DNA from: Ypsolopha sequella
Taxonomy: Eukaryota; Arthropoda; Insecta; Lepidoptera; Ypsolophidae
Direction: 5' to 3'
Assembly (NCBI GenBank): GCA_934047225.1
Contig: OW204012.1
Location: 12,958,001 to 13,022,000 of the forward strand
Length of the DNA stretch: 64,000 nt
The notes beneath the pieces were generated by a model. That model made no database searches, was not told the origin of the DNA, and worked only from the letters and a program-made list of their open reading frames with translations. Positions 10,656 to 25,600 of the stretch are shown here, one piece after another; position 1 is the first letter of the stretch; each line of letters begins with the position of its first letter. The translations under genes and the position numbers were made by a program.

Positions 10656-13600
10656 GTGAGTTTATATCGTCACGACATTAATGTGGGGGGTGTTAGAGGT
10701 GTTTCAGAGTGGACTCTGAAGGACGAGTCACAGTCCACACACAGTTTTATGCCCACGTCCCAGCGTAATGGGTGGTGAACTCTATCATCACAAATATGGA
10801 CTTAAGGGTCGGTGCCGCCAAACATGTTCTCGCGCTTGGAGAATTTAGCATATTAAATCAGAATATTTTTTACAAATAAAATTTATGTAATTAGTTAAGA
10901 AGTTAAATTATATTATGTATTTTTCAGATTTGACACAAGTATCACAATTATCAAGAAAAAAAAATTAAAAATCACTAAAAACTTAATTTGGCGCTGGAAC
11001 TAGTATGATCAGTCTACTGACCTAACTGCAAAAAAAAAACGTTTTTTTCTTGAGTAATAAATGAAAGCAGCCTTAACCGATTTTTATTATTTTTCAATCT
11101 GAGAAATACATAATGTAATTTAACTTCTTAACTACTTACACAAATTTTATTTGTTAAAAATATCTTGATTTAATATGGTAAATTGTCCAAACGCGAAAGC
11201 ACATTTGGCGGAACCGGTCCTTAAAGCTTAATTGGCCTTGCGAAGAACGCAAACCGAACACAAATGTGTAGCTACGGGATTTGAACCCGTGACCTCGACA
11301 TTAGTGGTTGAGACTTACCACTAGACCATGGACGCTATATAACAAAACCACATCTACTCTTTAGAGCAGGGTTTCTTAAACTGGGGTCCATGGACCCCCA
11401 AGGGGTCCGTAGCGTGAGTGCTGGCATGATGTCTGATACCGAACGCCGAACAACGCTACTGTGTCTTTAATATTAATTATGTGTCTTTAATTGTCATCAA
11501 TATGAACATTAGGCTATATAACATACACAATACAAAAAACTTCACAAACAAAACCTTTGTTACTTTTCGGTGACAAGTGGAAGTAAATATTGCTTTTCGT
11601 GATTGTTCGTGCTCGATTAAATAGAAATGTAAGTCTAAAACATCATTACTTAATTTATTTTTTATTTGTTAATAAGTAGTAATTGCTTTCTCTGTAATTA
11701 GTTTTGAAAGGGGTCCATCGGTTTTTGAAATTTTGCAAGGGGTCCGTGACTACCAAAAGTTTAAGAACTGGTTTAGAGTCTTTATAGCCTACAAGCTTTT
11801 GCCCGCAGCTCCGCCAGCACTGATTTCGTTTGCATTTTCCCGGGATAACAGTAGCCTATGTCACTCTCTGGCCCATAAACTATCTCTATGCAAAAAATCA
11901 CGTCGATCCGTTGCTGCGTGAAAGAAGGACAAACAAACAAACACACTTTCGCATTTATAATAGGGGTACGGATTCTTTTGATTCCTTATCATTCTTTTAT
12001 AGTATATTTTTTGTGCGCGTCCTATAGTTTGACCGAAACCGCTGTACCTGTGGCTGTACTGCGCAGCGAGGTGGGGGGAGGAAAGGAAAGAGTAGCATGA
12101 GTTCACATGAGATCTATATTGTCGGACAGATCTTACGATATAGCTTAGTGAGAGATGGTAATCTGAAAACCAGCGCTGTAGCGTTGACTTCATACTTACG
12201 GCAAATGCTGTTATTACGCCATTTCGCCAACAAATACGATACTTAAATAATTTGACATAAGACATTTAGTTTTGTGGCAAATAAATTAAATTTCCTTTCT
12301 TTATATTTCTAAGGTCTTTCAATTTAAACTGAAAGTAATTCAGGAGGTGATTCAGTATCGTTAATACATCACATTCCATTGCAAAGCACTTGTTTTTGCG
12401 CGAACTTTTTTTTCGCTTCTCAGTACAAAATGGTCCGATCAGCTGACTCAGTTTGTACGGACAAAAAGTGGAGAAAAAGTTCGCGCAAAAAAAAAACTTT
12501 GCAGTGGAATGTGATGTATTAACGATACTGAATCACCTCTTAAATTACTTTTCAATGCATGTGCTCGTAAAGGCCCACTTTTTATGCATCAAAACCGAAC
12601 AGTAAGTCGATTATTTTGCCCTAGGGCTTTATTATTATTTTTTTTTTTTATTTGTTAACAATGGTTGGCTAACCTGCAGCCTTTCCTGTGTACCATAGAC
12701 GTTATACTTTTTTTCCACTGTTTAACGGCTCTGGATACAGTCCTTTTGAGCCAATTACAATTTAAAGTTCACAAAATTATATTTGTTTTCATTTCCTCAC
12801 ACTATGCATTGAAAAACGTAGTATGATACACGGGCGTAAGAGCAATAAATTACTCGGTTACGTTTAAAACACTCGCTACGCTCGTGTTTTAAATCGTCCT
12901 CGTAATTTATTCCTTTGCGCCCTTGTAGCATAAACTACTATTCCATTTAAATTGAAAGACCTTATATAATTTATACTAACTGTATTTCAGGTGAAACTGT
13001 ACCAGTTCATGGCGAAAGACAACGTTCCGTTCCACGCAATAATGTTCCCGGCCGCGCTCATCGGTGTCAATGAGGGGCACGTGCTAGTCAGCCATCTGTA
13101 CGCTACAGGTTTGTACAATAATGTTCCCGGCCGCGCTCATCGGTGTCAATGAGGGGCACGTGCTAGTCAGCCATCTGTACGCTACAGGTTTGTACAATAA
13201 TGTTCCCGGCCGCGCTCATCGGTGTCAATGAGGGGCACGTGCTAGTCAGCCATCTGTACGCTACAGGTTTGTACAATAATGTTCCCGGCCGCGCTCATCG
13301 GTGTCAATGAGGGGCACGTGCTAGTCAGCCATCTGTACGCTACAGGTTTGTACAATAATGTTCCCGGCCGCGCTCATCGGTGTCAATGAGGGGCACGTGC
13401 TAGTCAGCCATCTGTACGCTACAGGTTTGTACAATAATGTTCCCGGCCGCGCTCATCGGTGTCAATGAGGGGCACGTGCTAGTCAGCCATCTGTACGCTA
13501 CAGGTTTGTGTGATTGCTCCTTGAAAGGTCTAGGTGTCTGTGAAAAGCGCATTGAAATCGGTTAAGTGGTTCCCGAATTGCATGCCTCGAAGGTTGCTAC

Positions 13601-16600
13601 AGGTACGTTTGAGGTACAGTGTGAAAAATAAAAGCGGTATATACCGGTAGAGGGAAGGGGACTGTCCGTAAACCACGTGGTTTGCTTAGGGGATCCGGTA
13701 AAAAGCTACGCTGGGCTACGTAGGGTGCCCAGGTTGGCTTCGTAATTTTTAGGGTTCCGTACCCAAAGGGTAACCAATGGGACCCTATTACTAAAACTCC
13801 GCTGTCCGTCTGTCTGTTTGTCACCAGGCTGTATCTCATGAACCGTGATAGTTAGACAGTTGAAATTTTCACAGATGATGTATTTCTGTTGCCTCTATAA
13901 CAACAAATACTAAAAAACAGAAGAAGTAAACATTTAAGGGGGTTCCCATACAACATACATGGTTTTTTTGCCGTTTTTATAGATAATGGCACGGAACCCT
14001 TCGTGCGCTAGTCCGACTCGCACATGGCCGGTTTCTTAAAGATTTCTCGAAACCGGTGCCAGTAAATATAGTAAAAGTATATATTTTTACAATCAGCTTT
14101 TTAATATTTATCTACAATTTGATACCCATATTGTATTTTTAGGATAATATTTTTTATATTTCTCACTTTTGTCTTGGAAATATTTTGAACAATTTCAAAT
14201 TGTTCATATATATTTTTTTACACCGTGATATGTGGGCAAATTAATGCTATTATTATATTTATAAATAATGGCACGGAACCCTTCGTGCGCGAGGCCGACT
14301 CGCACTTGGCCGGTTTTTCATTATGCTAGTACCCCGTTCCAGACTTACTAATAATTGAGATGCTGTCACTGTTGACGTGTCGGATGTGACGTAACCCACC
14401 ACAAAACGGCGCATTTTAATCCAGGTCGACGACGGATGTCAAAAACCCGGAAGCCGGAAGAAAAAAAAATTATATTTTTTATATATGTATATGTTTAGTT
14501 TATTTATATTTAATGTTTAATTTAATTTGCAGAATACCTGAACTACGAAGAAGGCAAGTTCTCTAAATCCCGAGGGGTCGGCGTGTTTGGGACTGATGCG
14601 CAGGTAAATATTTTTAGTTATTTATTTATATTTTATTTATTAATAGAATAGACTAAGTATTAGTACGTATAGACTGATAAAAAGCGTAGCAAATTTTTTA
14701 CGCGCCCTTACGACACTAGGTGTCGCCAAGTGTTGTAAATAAGCATAATTAGTTTAATTGTCTGCAAGTAAACTGTCATGGTTACCAAGTAAACATGTGG
14801 CTGTAATAGCTTTGCTTAGAAAAACTAGATGGCGCTAAGTTAGCAACACTAACAGTGAATATTTCAGCGCCATCTATTATCGAAGTGGGAATTTTTTTTT
14901 ATGTTACGTAACATCGCTGTGCCATTAGCGTCACCAATCGGTCTTTTTTAGCATCGTGTTCGTTTAGCAACGCCATCCAGATTTAGTTAGAATTTTACAC
15001 CTTTTTTGTGGCTACAAACTGATGTATGGGAACTGCTAGTCTATACGTAAAGTAGGGCCACTGAGTGATAGCACTTATGACAGCTGCATTTAGTGATGAG
15101 GTACATTTCAAATTTCGGTTAAAAATATAAATCAAGTGTGAGTTTACTCAACATTAGACACGTTATTCAACATTCAACATAATGATGCAAAAAGAAGATG
15201 TGTCAAAACCAGTGGCGTAGCTATCGGAGGGCTATGCGGTGTAGTGTCCCGGGGCCCCCAAGAGATGTTTAAAATCTAAATCGAAAAAAGTATTTTACTA
15301 TCATTTATTTTCGTTTAGTTTAACTTCGTCATTGTTTTGTTTTTAATTAAATATTATTGCGTAACTTGGCGACCTCAAACACAACCTATAAAAAATTAGA
15401 AACTTTAAAAAAAAAATCTTTGTTTCTATACGAATTCTATTGCACAATAAAGCAACATTCAAATCGGAAAATAATAACCGAAACAAGTAGTACATCACTA
15501 TCAATAATGAAGTATTACATTTTTTAAATAAATAATTACGACACTTTGTAGGCATTTAAACGTCATAGGCGCCATCACTCAGTGGCTCTACTGTAGTAAT
15601 ACTTAGTCTATGTTAATAGGAACATCAATATCTAGTACACATGTCATATTAATTCATATTATTTGAGTACCTATGATTAAAGTTATATGTCTAGATTATT
15701 ATAGACGTATATATACAATATAGGCCGCCCTCGTGCCCGCTGGACTGACGATCTGAAGGACGTTGCGGGTGGCGGCTGGATGAGGATGACTGAGGACCGC
15801 CAAGAGTGGCGTAATATTGGGGAGGCCTATGTCCAGCAGTGGACGAATACGGGCTAATGGATGGATGGATATATAATATCTATCTATACTAGAAACCACG
15901 TGACTCGGTGGTTATCTCGGCTAAACGAAACTCGGCTAAATAGCCGAGAAGCCGAATAGCCAGCTTTCGATTACATAATTTTTTTTCGTGGTCAACTCGG
16001 TTGACAGTGAAAATTTGAGGTAGTTATGTACAGTTAACACAAAAAGGCTTTAGAAAATCTAATATAATTTAAATTCTTAAAACAAATGAAGACATGGCTT
16101 TAAAATAAAATGAAATTTCAACAATTAAAGTAGTCACAATGTAATAGGTCCGTTTTGACACATGTCATCGCAACGTATCTATGGATGTGAACCATGCAAA
16201 TCGGTAACTAGGTCAACCGATTCTCACGAAAAATCGATTCAAAATATTATGAGTTTGTTATCGTTTGAAATATTTTGAAGTTTATTGGTTATAATTTCTA
16301 GGAAGAATATTTAATTAACCATTGGATAGTTTGATATAAATTGTATGTATTGAAAATTATGAGCTGTTAATTTTTTTTCTCTACGAAAAGAATCTGAAAT
16401 GGAAATTCTTACGTGCCAGTAATATTTTGTATTGTTGTATTTCACTGACCTCAAATAAGATATAGGTCAGTGCGTTGATAGATATAAAATACTGGCCAGT
16501 AAGAAAAATATGTAGGCTTCAAGATGAAAAAATTGCTCCTTGCCTTGTAAAAAAATAATACTGCCATATTTCTTACCAGCCAATCTGTCTATTGATAGGA

Positions 16601-19600
16601 TGTTTTATGGAAAACTTTGGTTGTAAACCAATTCATTAATAAAAAAATGAGACTTCAAGCAATAAATGCATGTTTTTTTATGTATATTTTTTGTTTTTGT
16701 AAAAGCTAAGATGGTATGTTACATATTTAGCACAATTATTATATTATATTTTTCGGTATACGCGACACCGCCACAAATACATGCAAATGTTCAAATCTAA
16801 AAAGTTCATATTTGCAACAAAAAAAAAGGAAATTTAAATTTGGCTTTATGTGTACTGGTCTCAAAAAAGCTAATTACAGATCATTACAATTATTTTATCA
16901 ATATTAAAACAAGTTAATTACTTTCACGTGGAATCGAATTGAGTCCGTGAAAATAGGCGATTATCTGGTTACAACACTATTATTGAGAAAAAAATGACTG
17001 AGAATGTAACTGTTTTTGAGACATTGTGTAGTAATTCAAAATTGCATTTTATTTTGGAATATGCGTGAAAATAATAGTTGAAATATGTTCCGTGATAATT
17101 AAATAACGTTTATTTATTTTCTTTAAACCCAATAAGTTAATAATTATTTGTTAACGGTTTCATTTATTACATGTAAAGTTATATTCTATGGTCGTTCTTA
17201 TCTGTCAAAACGGGCCTCTTATTTTGTGGCAACTGTAGGTAGGTATATAGATATATTATAAAAATATGGCTCTTATTATCTCTAGAACTGAATAAATTAA
17301 AAAATTACCCGTTAAATTGCCTTAAATTGTCTAACTCGAACTTATGCTATAAAGTCTTTGTATAATTTTTTGTAGTCCTTTATAAAATGACGAATTTTAC
17401 AATTTGCCTGCCACATTTATATCCCAAATCAACGTGTACAAAGTCACGAGCGTCCTTTAGCGAAGCATATGTCCAAACAGATAATCTACTATGACGGAAC
17501 CCGTCATTCTTTAACGGGACACCTGACGCTAGAACATTAACAACGCCAGGTTTTCAAGGGTTCATTGGAAGAAACTAAGTCTCTCCTCATATTGAAGAAA
17601 ATATATTTGATTCATCGATCTTTTATCTAGGGATTCCACCTATAAAAAATGTTTTAAGATTTATACTTTTGTCAAAAAAAATTGTTTTCCACCATCTTTT
17701 TTTTTTTTTAAACGTTCGTTTCAAAGACGCGGTTAAGAGATCAACTTGATTTTTTTTGTAAAATAGGCCATAGAAATATGAAGGGATGTTACGTAATCCA
17801 ATATTTTTTTCCCTACAAAATATTTCAGTATTAGCTAAAAATACAACAATTTGTAGTTTCGTATCGTGATCACTAGTATTACGCGTCCAAAAACAAGAGG
17901 CCAAAGAGCTAACATATAATCGCCTCTATGAAAAGCAAATAAGGTCTTTGCCATTAGACTTATTGTGCTGGACGGGTAATAAAAACAGTTGCTAGGGTAT
18001 GCCATCCTCTTAAGGCGTATATTTAGACGTTTCCCTCTGTACAGGACACAGGTATACCGTCAGATGTGTGGAGATTCTACCTGGCCAGCATCCGACCGGA
18101 GACCTCAGACTCCAGCTTCAGTTGGGTGGAGCTTGGGACCAGGTAATGTGCTTGATGTAATTATGATGTCATATTATTATTTTTATTTCTCCCTGTTCCT
18201 TTTATATTTATACTGATTTATTTTTGTTTATATATTATTTATGTATAGGTATGTTTAAATATATAAATATTAAATTTTGTATCTATTTATTCTGTACACC
18301 ACCTCTACACATTGTTTTCTTTCTTTTAAGAGTTCCTCCATCCAAAGGTTGTCTGTAAGAGATCGCTTTTTAGTGATAAAACCGCCAATTGTACCCTACT
18401 TTTACTTTTTAAATTGTCTATTTACTTTGTTTTTGTTAAACTAAGACCTTCAAATTAAACTAACTAATATACTGATCCTATTGAAAAACTTTAAGAAAAA
18501 TACCCGCGCAATCCTTCAGAGAAGAAGATATTCAACTGTTAAAAAAAACGATATGAAATATATTTATTTATGTAATATAATGTAAGTATATCACAGCGTT
18601 TCTTAACCTGTGGTCCGCGGACCCCTGGGGGTCCCCGAGCATATGTATGGGAGCCTGCAACCTAATCTATAGACAATTTAACAATCATAAATAAATGCCA
18701 CCAAAAGTCTCTTATATGCTACTGCTTACTGCTATTCTCAACGACATAACTCTGTGAAAAGGCATTCTCTGCTCTTGTGTATACTAAAAACAAATACAGA
18801 AATAGATTAAAAGTGGAATCCGATTTGAGACTACAAGTCAGTACTAATATAAACACAAATATCACTAATTTAGTTGCAAAAAAGCAGCACCAACCTTCTC
18901 ATTAACGTATTTTATATGAAAAAGTATATATTTTTTGTGATTTGTAGAACTAAAATAAATGGTCCCTTTATTGCTGCTTTTTTACTAAGGGGGTCCTTAA
19001 AATTGTGCTTGATTTCCTAAGGGGTCCGTGGAGAAAAAAGGTTAAGAAACGCTGGTATATCAGATACACTTATTACAGGTCCACTAAAAAGGCCGCTTTG
19101 GATGAATCATATTATGATTCTGTTGTAATGCCGTCTCTTTTGCTCGCACGAAGAAACTCTGTCTCTATCCTACTTTCAAATCGTTTCATGATTCACCCAA
19201 GTTGGCCTTTTTAGGTCTCCTGGTCGGTAATGTAATATGATAGCGCCACGAAATTTTTCATAAATATTTGTTTTACAAACCTTTAATGTTGTGACAGGAA
19301 ATATTTTTAATTACAAGTCCTAATGTAGATTATATGTTTTTATTGCGAAATCCATCGCTTTTTAATACTCTAATGATATTAGAGTGCATTACCAGCTAGA
19401 AATCAGATACGAACGTTCCAGATACAAACCTCGGTAGCGCAGTCGGTAGCACGCCTGTCATGTAAGCAGGAGGTCGCAGGTTCAAATCCTAAACCCTAAG
19501 GAATTTTTTCAAATATATTTGTGCTTTTAAATTTGTTTCTGATTGATTTCTAGCTGGTAATGAAAGAAAGAAAGAAAATATTTATTTGAGACCGAAATCT

Positions 19601-22600
19601 ATATCTTAGTTAGTAACACTATATGCTTAAAAACTATATTAGTATCCTTATCTATACACAAAAATAAAAACACAGAAAGGCAGCAGAAGTCGCTGTTGCA
19701 GACATCACACAACTAAATAGAGTGATGCCTACAACAACATACTCCTGGTGAAGCACTGTGACTCCACGTGAACCCTGTTCCAGAATACCAGAACGGGACT
19801 GTCCCAACGATAAACAATGCCCTCCAATTAATGCACTTTGATAATAATTAGTCCTAATGTAGCCGCTAATTCAAAATAACTCTAGTTTTGCGTGCGCAGC
19901 ATTTTATTAGAGCAGGAAAGACAAATCAAAAACAAAAGCGTTGGTGCAGGACGGAAGTTTAGCTTGTTAAGCTGTGAAGCCATATCGGTGGGACGTAAAA
20001 ATCATCGGTAAAACGGGGGTATACGAGAGTGAACGTGCATGTTCCATACGCGGAAACACCTAACACCTCTTGGAGATTCATGTGGTGACGAATGCATCGT
20101 CATCAGTGCGGACAAAGTCGCGCGCAAAAACTAATTGTAATGATCTCCTTTCAACAGAAACAACTCGGAGCTTTTAAACAATTTGGGCAACTTCTGCCAT
20201 CGCTCTCTCTCCTTCTGTTATACGTCGTTTGGCGGGAAAGTGCCGGCCGTGAACCTGGGACCGCGAGATCTTGAGCTCATTGCGCTGATCAACAGAGAAG
20301 TTGTCGGTGAGTACTTTAAAACAAATTTCCTTTATGTGATCTTAAATAATTACCCACGATCCCAGTGTGATTTTTCGCCTATGTTAACATAAAATACATA
20401 TCACATATTTCGCCAATTTCATCCCAATTTAGGGACTTATTTGTCCTTTTCGATTCGGCGAAACACAACTTAACATGTTTGACAGGAATTACCTTATTTT
20501 TAGCGTCCTGTCTTTGTCTTTTCAATACAGAAAGAAAAGGTTAATATAATAAGGTTAGTCCTGTCAAATTAGCTAAACTGCTGCCGTTAATTCGAGAGAA
20601 TGATGACAGATGCAGTGTGGCGATATCTCGAAAAAATACTACAAGTCAACAAGAGCTTCTTCACGACAAAAATAAATAAAGGCACGTTAAAAAAATATCA
20701 ACGGTACAACAAATGGGACGAAATAAATCCAAATAATGATTATTTAAACTTTTTTTATAAATAAAAACTCTGGAATAGAATATATATACGATCTTATTAT
20801 TTGGTAAGGTATATCAGTTTTATAATACGACAATACTGCCTTACACCGCAGATATTATAAACCTTTTTCTGAAATGTCGATTCAAAAAGTCGAGGATTCA
20901 TACTGCAGGCATTATGATTGCTGATTTGACAGAAATAACTTAACAGTATCGCTAATAGACAACTTTTCGCCAAAAATAATTTTTTGCGCTTTTTTTTAAA
21001 TTTTACGTAGAAATTGTGTCAGCTGATTCATTAAGTTTTGTACTAGGAAGTGGAAAATATATACGACAAAAATACTTTTTATTAACAAATGGGACCTTTT
21101 AACGATATACAATCTACCCTAAAATCATCATGATAAGTATAAAATATTGAAATGCAAAACAGTAAAAAAAAGGTTTTATCCCCTGACATTTGCAAACGTC
21201 ACCATTCTCTCGAATGAACGGCCGGAGTTTAAGTTATGTTTAGCCGAATCGACACCATTATGGCCCCTGCTGCTTAACTCTTTCTGTAAATGTGTAAAAT
21301 TCGTCAAAACAAATTCAGCCCAAAAGTGTAATATTCGTCGACACAAATGTACAAGTTGTCTATTACATGCTATCTATATACCTTTATCGAAAGCTTTTTA
21401 TGGAATACAGGATGATATCATCACTCACCACGCTGAATAGGCGATACTTTTCTACACTGAAAACTTTCAGTTGACAGTCTGTGGTATTTAAGGTCGTATT
21501 CCGTTTTTCGCATCTAATGCAACAGGGACAGAACTTTCACTGGAACAGTTCGTTGCGAACCTGTCGCCATGTTTGTTTATTGTTTAAAAAGCAAGAAATA
21601 AGCTGTCAATTCAATGGCATCTAGATGCGGTGTTAAGATTTGTCAAGTTGGTCGTAGTGCGCGCGGTGCATTGATGCGACCAAAACGGACCGCACCCTAG
21701 CTCTATGTAATATAATAATGCGCGCCAAAATTTATGACGCCTGGATGAAGTTAGCTCCGGCGAGACAGAGAGAGAGAAATAGATGAAAGAGAGAGACAGA
21801 TAGATATAGACGAACTTCAGAGGCGTCATAAAGTTTGGTGTCGTTTGTATAACGCTTTTTTTATTTTCATTTATTTTATCAAAACATCATAGGTAGTTAA
21901 TAATACTGAGTACAGTACCAGGCCATTTGAAAGTCGCGTCGTGCTTTAAAAAGAGATACTCGGCTAGCTTCGGCTACCTGGCTTTGTAGAGCGTCATCTC
22001 TGTCACACGAAACACACGACTGACAAGTCAGCGACTAAACGACCGGGTTGACAAGTGTGACAGAGATGACGCTCTACGAAGCTAGTCGAGTCTCTCTTTT
22101 TAAAGCACGATGCGACCTTCAAATGGCCTGGTACTGTAGTTTGTTGGCGAATACGCTCTTCCACTTTCACTATTCTACCTAGAATATATTATACTACATA
22201 TTTTTCTCTAAAATCTACCACATTATCTTACATTTTATATATCTTATCTAGCTATTACTCTAACATGCATTGCTTAAGTTTTTGTTTTAGAAGTTGCAAA
22301 CATTTCACCTTTTTAAATCCAATAGCATGGCGTACTTATTACATATTTTTGGTTTAAGTAATTTCTAGTTCTTTGGCCGTAGTAATTATTAACTCCTTTT
22401 TGTATCAACTTTTCTTGCTTCTTCGACCTAGTACAGTATTTATAACATATTTTTTCCTTGAACTCGTCACTATAGTATGTTTCTAGTGCTAATAAACAAT
22501 TGACTTTCTTATCCACTGATAAGATCTTAGATATCGTAAATAGTCTGCTATAATCATCTTTGTTTTCTTTTTTTTTTCTTTTTACAAACATGCTATTATT

Positions 22601-25600
22601 CTCTCGCCTGCGTAACGTTCACAAGTCGTCAGAAAGCACCAAGATTAAATGATAATGCCATCCAGAAAGCTAGTATACAGTGCATTTCACGCAGCTTTTA
22701 ATACGCCGCAATAAAGTCTAAAATCGCGTGCATTCTTCAGCGTACGTGCAGCACATGGAAAAGGGGCGACTTCGAGAGGCGTTACGTCACGTCCTCTCCG
22801 TATCGAGGCTCGGGAACCAGCACATGCAGACTGAGCAGCCGTGGAAGTTGCTGAAAGGGGATGATGGAGAAAAGTGAGCTTTAATTTATTCACAAGAAGG
22901 GTTATTGTTGATTGGTATCTAGCATATTGGTATCTAACAGGTGGTAGGGATGATGCCGGGCTCGACTGTGGAGGTACCACCATTTTATTTGGAGACCCCC
23001 TCGAGAGTAAGAGGACAGCTCACAGGGATAAAACCAGGAGGCCCACCATGCCTGGGACCGATGGATGGCGGTATATCCATCCCTAATAGCCGGGCCTTAT
23101 ATGGAACAGACTGATGACGGGCAGCGGCGTTTTTCGTTGTTATTTTCATTATATTGTTCTTAAATAAAAAAAACTATCGTGTATAAATGCTCCAGTCATA
23201 AATGATTTTATTTTAGTAAATTAACCATAATATCAAATTGCTTATTTGTATAAAAAAGTAGGGAAATAGAGGAAAAAAATTACTCGAAAAGAGGTGACTT
23301 TGCGAATTTATTCTATCGAGCCAACTTTATCGAATTGTGTTTCCATAGTGTATACAGTCTAGTATAAATACCCAATAGTACAAATATATTTCCCTAGATT
23401 TTAATTTAATTGTTTACTACTTCAAACAAGGGTTATAAAAACGTGTTTGTATGTGTAAAAAGCTCGGTGCGCTCTTAAGGACAATAAAACTATCAGTGTT
23501 TTTTTTTTTTCAGAGAGCGCGGTTCAACAGCCATCGGCCTCTGTTGTCAAATAGCAGCATTGTTGTGTACACTACTGGCCCCGTTCACACCAGAAACGGC
23601 GAGGACTCTCAGCAAGCACCTCAACATTGATCAGTCCAAACTGCGGCTCAACCCTGAGTGAGTATATCGTCACGTGTATCCCTGAGTGGTGGATAGAGGT
23701 GTTGCGGGTGTTAACTGTATAAACAATTACTTAGAGGCTAATTCCGTTGTTATTTTTGTTGTTGTTATTGTTGAATTCGGTTTATAAAGTTCTTTTCTCT
23801 TTCGATTGGATTCTAAACTAACAAAATATTTACACATACTTACATAAATATACTCAAGCCTGTCTCTAAGAAGGGTAGGCAGAGACTACAGATTTCCATC
23901 TGCTACGATCCAGACATACCTATTTCGGCTCTTCCACATCCATCAATCTAGTCATACATATTCCGGGTACTTTTGACATGGCCCTTCTTCAGTATGTCGC
24001 TAATTTGGTCACCATACGTCCTTCTAGGGCGGCCTGCCCCTCTATTCTGTATCTTTAGTTGCCAACTGTACTGAACTTCCAAAATTGCCTTTAGTGGGTA
24101 TTGAACTATTTACGAACTGTGTCGTCACTTCAAGTGCGAACATATCCTTAGAAAATCGGAATTCGATAGTTTATCTATGTTTTTGATGATAGACACCCAG
24201 TCCAGATGGCAACTAAAGATACATAATAGGTCCTCTGGTCGAGCTGTACCTTCCACTTGTGCACCATAAATTTCTTTCGTCACTCTACTTTCATTCATCC
24301 TCTCTACATGTCCAAACCACTACTAAATTTTCTTCATTGCAAAATAGTCCTTAAGTATTAGACACAGAAACTAAAATTGAAGCCTTCACAATCTGCTTCG
24401 TTATCGCCTTATTTCCTCATGACAGTGATTGTAACATCTCTACAGAAACCCGTCGCTAGTGCAGTACTTGCCGCCGGGTCACGTGATCAACAAGCCAGAG
24501 CCTCTCTTCGCGAAGATCGAGCCCGAGATCCTGCAGCAGCTGAAGGCGAAGTACGCCGGTACACAGAGCGAGAGGGAGAATAAGGTATTGTAGCATAGCA
24601 AATTTTATAAGGTGCGGTTATCTCAAAGTTTTCGCGTCGTTGTTTGCTTGTCGGTAAATTTCGGTTTTACCCTCTGTTCGCTGACATGAAGTTCGTTCGC
24701 TTGTCTGGTGCGAGAGCGGGTCGGTGTCCGGGCATTGCTCGGTCAGTCTTTTAGCTGTCAAGTCGTGTCGTTTTTTTCTAAAAGTTTTAGTAATGTCTTG
24801 GCAGAATTTATGCCGAATGTAATATTGCTACCTGTTGTTAAGGCGGTACCTGTCACAGTATCTATGCATTAAGGATGAACGGCGGAGTGAGCTAGATATA
24901 CAGTGTGTCCCTCGTACAAGTGCACATCCGAGAAGGGGTGAAACTAGACCTTATTTTAACGACAAAAAACGTTTTTATTTTTTTAGAAAATCTTTGTTTT
25001 ATAAATTTACGTTTTAAAATTTTGTTGCCTACCATGGACACTATGTATAAAATATGTCATAACTTTTGATCTATCGCGAGTAATGCAATGAAAATGAAAC
25101 TGTTATAATCCTTTAGAATAGACGTTGCATACCAAATCAAAGACAAAACATAATCAACTACCATTACCATATAAATAATATCCTAAAAGATTATTTCTTT
25201 AATTTTTCCGTCTTTTTTTTCAGTAATAGTCAATTTTTTCAAAATAATGTCCCCGTTTCACTATACTTTTATTCCTATTTATCATTTCCTATTCCATTAT
25301 CTTTCTAATAAAAAAAAGTACAACGTTCTATCATAAATACAATATTTTCTACGAGCGGTTAACCAAAGGCACTGCGCTCGCGTCCCGTACAAAGATACCC
25401 AGGTGGAGTATTTTTTCAAGATTGAAAAAAAAATTCAAAAGAAATTTTTTCCTTTGTTTTTGTCGATATATTTAGATCTAGTTTCACCCACTTTCGGATG
25501 TGCACTTATACGAGGGACACACTGTATAATTAAGGCGATTACCATCGCCAAATTAACAGCTCGATATTTGTCACTACAAATATCAACGGAAACGACATTG

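Noticed and set aside
19425..19500. Possible functional tRNA
   Set aside because: The anticodon arm roughly folds, but the base before the anticodon is not U and the acceptor stem fails to pair.
22313..22591. 92-codon minus-strand frame
   Set aside because: Lys/Tyr/Asn-rich composition mirrors AT-rich DNA, with no motif; it lies inside a MARS1 intron.
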